Shown: one piece after another, positions 62,905 through 64,000 of the stretch | Layout of the letters: every line of letters begins with the position of its first letter | How positions within the stretch are numbered: the first letter of the stretch is position 1 | Assembly (NCBI GenBank): GCA_902793335.1 | Contig: CADBCZ010000019.1 | Span: 31,702 to 95,701, forward strand | DNA: 64,000 nt | Source: an uncultured Lachnospiraceae bacterium | GTDB lineage: Bacteria > Bacillota > Clostridia > Lachnospirales > Lachnospiraceae | Direction of reading: 5' to 3' | Program-made: the position numbers and the translations under genes | The notes under the pieces: generated by a model | Databases searched by the model: none | The model's input: the letters and a program-made list of their open reading frames with translations, nothing else | Told to the model about the DNA's origin: nothing

Positions 62905-63661
62905 TTTCTTCTCCTCCTCTCATCAATACCGTTACCGTATCACAGATTTTGTCTAACATCTGTGATCTGGACATATCGCCACGATAGATCTGGTGAAATA
63001 CCTCTCCGTCACGGATAAACATAACCCTGTCTGCATAACTTGCTGCCACATTGCTGTGTGTCACCATCAATATAGTCTGGCCGCCCTTATGAATCTCCCG
63101 AAGCTGTTTCATCAGATTGGTAGCAGCTTTGGAATCCAATGCTCCTGTCGGCTCATCCGCCAAAAGAATCTGCGGATCCGTGATCAGCGCTCTTGCTACT
63201 GCTGTCCTCTGTTTCTGTCCTCCCGAAACCTCAAATGGATATTTCTTTAATAAATCTGTTATTCCAAGCTGACCGGCAAGCGGACGTACCTTTTCATCCA
63301 TGCTCTTATAATCAACTCCGGCAAGCACCAAAGGAAGTTTGATGTTATCTTCTATCGTAAAATTATCAAGAAGATTAAAATCCTGAAAGATAAATCCAAG
63401 ATTTTTTCTTCTCATAACAGCTCTTTCATCATCTTTGAGCGATGTAAAATCTTTTCCGTTTACAAGCACCTTGCCGGCAGTCGGAACATCCAGACTTGCC
63501 AGAATATTCAAAAGAGTAGTCTTTCCGCTTCCTGACTCTCCCATGATTGCCACGAACTCTCCCTTTTCCACACTAAAATGCACATCCTGTAACGCGGTTG
63601 TCTCTGCTCCCAATCTTGCTTTATATACTTTCTTAATATGATTGACTTCTAATACTGCCAT
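62894..63661 (-). CDS. BceA-type ABC transporter ATP-binding protein
   Basis: A 255-residue MacB/BceA-like ATPase with Walker A GESGSGKTTLL, Q-loop IFQDFNLLD, signature VSGGQKQR, Walker B ILLADEP and H-loop VTHS. ATG 63661 follows GGGAGG; an in-frame start 28 codons upstream lies in the leader and is rejected. It overlaps the permease gene. Confidence 0.9.
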   Translation of the reverse strand: MAVLEVNHIKKVYKARLGAETTALQDVHFSVEKGEFVAIMGESGSGKTTLLNILASLDVPTAGKVLVNGKDFTSLKDDERAVMRRKNLGFIFQDFNLLDNFTIEDNIKLPLVLAGVDYKSMDEKVRPLAGQLGITDLLKKYPFEVSGGQKQRTAVARALITDPQILLADEPTGALDSKAATNLMKQLREIHKGGQTILMVTHSNVAASYADRVMFIRDGEVFHQIYRGDMSRSQMLDKICDTVTVLMRGGEENDG

Positions 63662-63748
63662 CTCTCTGCCTCCCTTGTTTTGATGATATGATGATATCAA
63701 AAAAGGAAATGTATTGCCCTTTCTTTGGCTTACATTTCCCTTCACTAA

Positions 63749-63768
63749 CCTTACATTTTTGTAAGGTC
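63749..63768. promoter_or_regulatory. BceR-type operator upstream of the BceAB-like genes
   Basis: ACCTTACATTTTTGTAAGGT is a perfect inverted repeat with 8-bp arms and a 4-nt centre. Its core TTACA-N4-TGTAA matches the published BceR-like site TNACA-N4-TGTAA. It lies 87 bp before the ATPase ATG. A second half-site, TTACA, occurs at 63731-63735. Confidence 0.65.
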
Positions 63769-64000
63769 CGCCTGCTCCGGTACACCGGAAACATCCTACA
63801 TCCAGTGACAGTCACAATATCAATACTTATACAAGTTTCGTTAACAAAACTATAACTATTCATAATTGTGCGTACTTTATACAAACAGCTCTACAAACAC
63901 AAATTGAACAAAATCGCTGCGCGATGGCCTGCCAAGGCTGTGGCGCAGTTTTACTTTATCTAAAAAAGCAGTGGAAACATCTTCCTTTATTCGGTATAGT
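63769..64000. other. Right-edge non-coding stretch with a hairpin
   Basis: No supported gene. CTGCGC (63917-63922) and GCGCAG (63943-63948), with a GGCC/GGCT inner stem, form an imperfect hairpin followed on the plus strand by TTTTACTTT. On the minus strand it is followed by CGATTTTGTTC and could end a leftward gene beyond the edge. A minus-strand frame open to the edge (ending near 63881) is too short to judge. Confidence 0.4.

Noticed and set aside
63881-63999. Minus-strand frame open to the right edge as a partial gene
   Set aside because: It is about 39 codons, contains a hairpin-forming repeat, and shows no recognisable motif; the sequence beyond the edge is needed.
1-64000. CRISPR arrays, rRNA/tRNA genes, intact insertion sequences or prophage
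   Set aside because: No regularly spaced direct repeats, no tRNA T-arm-like sequence, and no transposase, integrase or phage structural gene was recognised in reading the window.

Overview
The window looks like a chromosomal segment from a low-GC anaerobic Firmicute, most likely family Lachnospiraceae (Clostridia). The best markers are the block TIGR04086 membrane protein - SCIFF peptide - SCIFF radical SAM maturase - fused SecDF - recJ - relA/spoT - MBL hydrolase - hemZ, with hisS and aspS further along on the same strand. A DUF975 protein, a zinc-ribbon membrane protein, ATP-dependent PEP carboxykinase and an acyl-CoA carboxyltransferase fit this assignment. The genus cannot be fixed by eye. 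No rRNA, tRNA, CRISPR array or intact insertion sequence was recognised.

Layout. 1-6.6 kb: cytidylate-kinase-like start, anion permease, an iron-hydrogenase-like/GGDEF fusion, a carboxyltransferase, and a zinc-ribbon plus small membrane protein pair. 6.7-17.2 kb is accessory and partly decayed: a pfkB remnant, a higBA toxin-antitoxin pair, paaK, a LacI regulator, a MATE pump, a duplicated paaK 5' end joined to an ABC ATPase tail, then a lantibiotic-immunity-like ABC transporter next to a 5'-truncated exporter ATPase and an AgrC/AgrA-like two-component system. 17.4-22 kb: a beta-propeller/HD-GYP receptor followed by a YfcC-type transporter. 22-30.5 kb: a small repeat and an EAL remnant, a two-component system with DUF975, aspS, a chemoreceptor and a COG0523 GTPase. 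30.5-38.4 kb: a damaged hipBST/hipBA-like locus with three regularly spaced operators, hisS, a GntR-controlled ABC operon, very small ORFs, an HD-GYP protein and a 204-bp MITE-like element. 38.4-49.4 kb: the conserved housekeeping block. 49.6-56.6 kb: pckA divergent from an OFA-family carrier, then a large surface protein split by one in-frame stop. 56.7-64 kb: an HPr-like protein with a long leader, GH5 and AraC genes, an M18 aminopeptidase and a BceAB-type ABC transporter.

Themes. Cyclic-di-GMP enzymes recur (hydrogenase-GGDEF, two HD-GYP proteins, an EAL fragment). Several loci have operators that can be read directly: higBA, hipB, the GntR operon, a LytTR site, pckA and a BceR-type site. 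The intervals between the housekeeping genes carry mobile or decaying DNA. The strongest candidates for something unusual are the hydrogenase-like diguanylate cyclase, the phased operator array over an apparently leaderless hipB promoter, the LytTR-controlled remnant bacteriocin locus, the MITE-like repeat family, and a block-crossed (pseudoknot-ordered) RNA element directly before the interrupted surface-protein gene.
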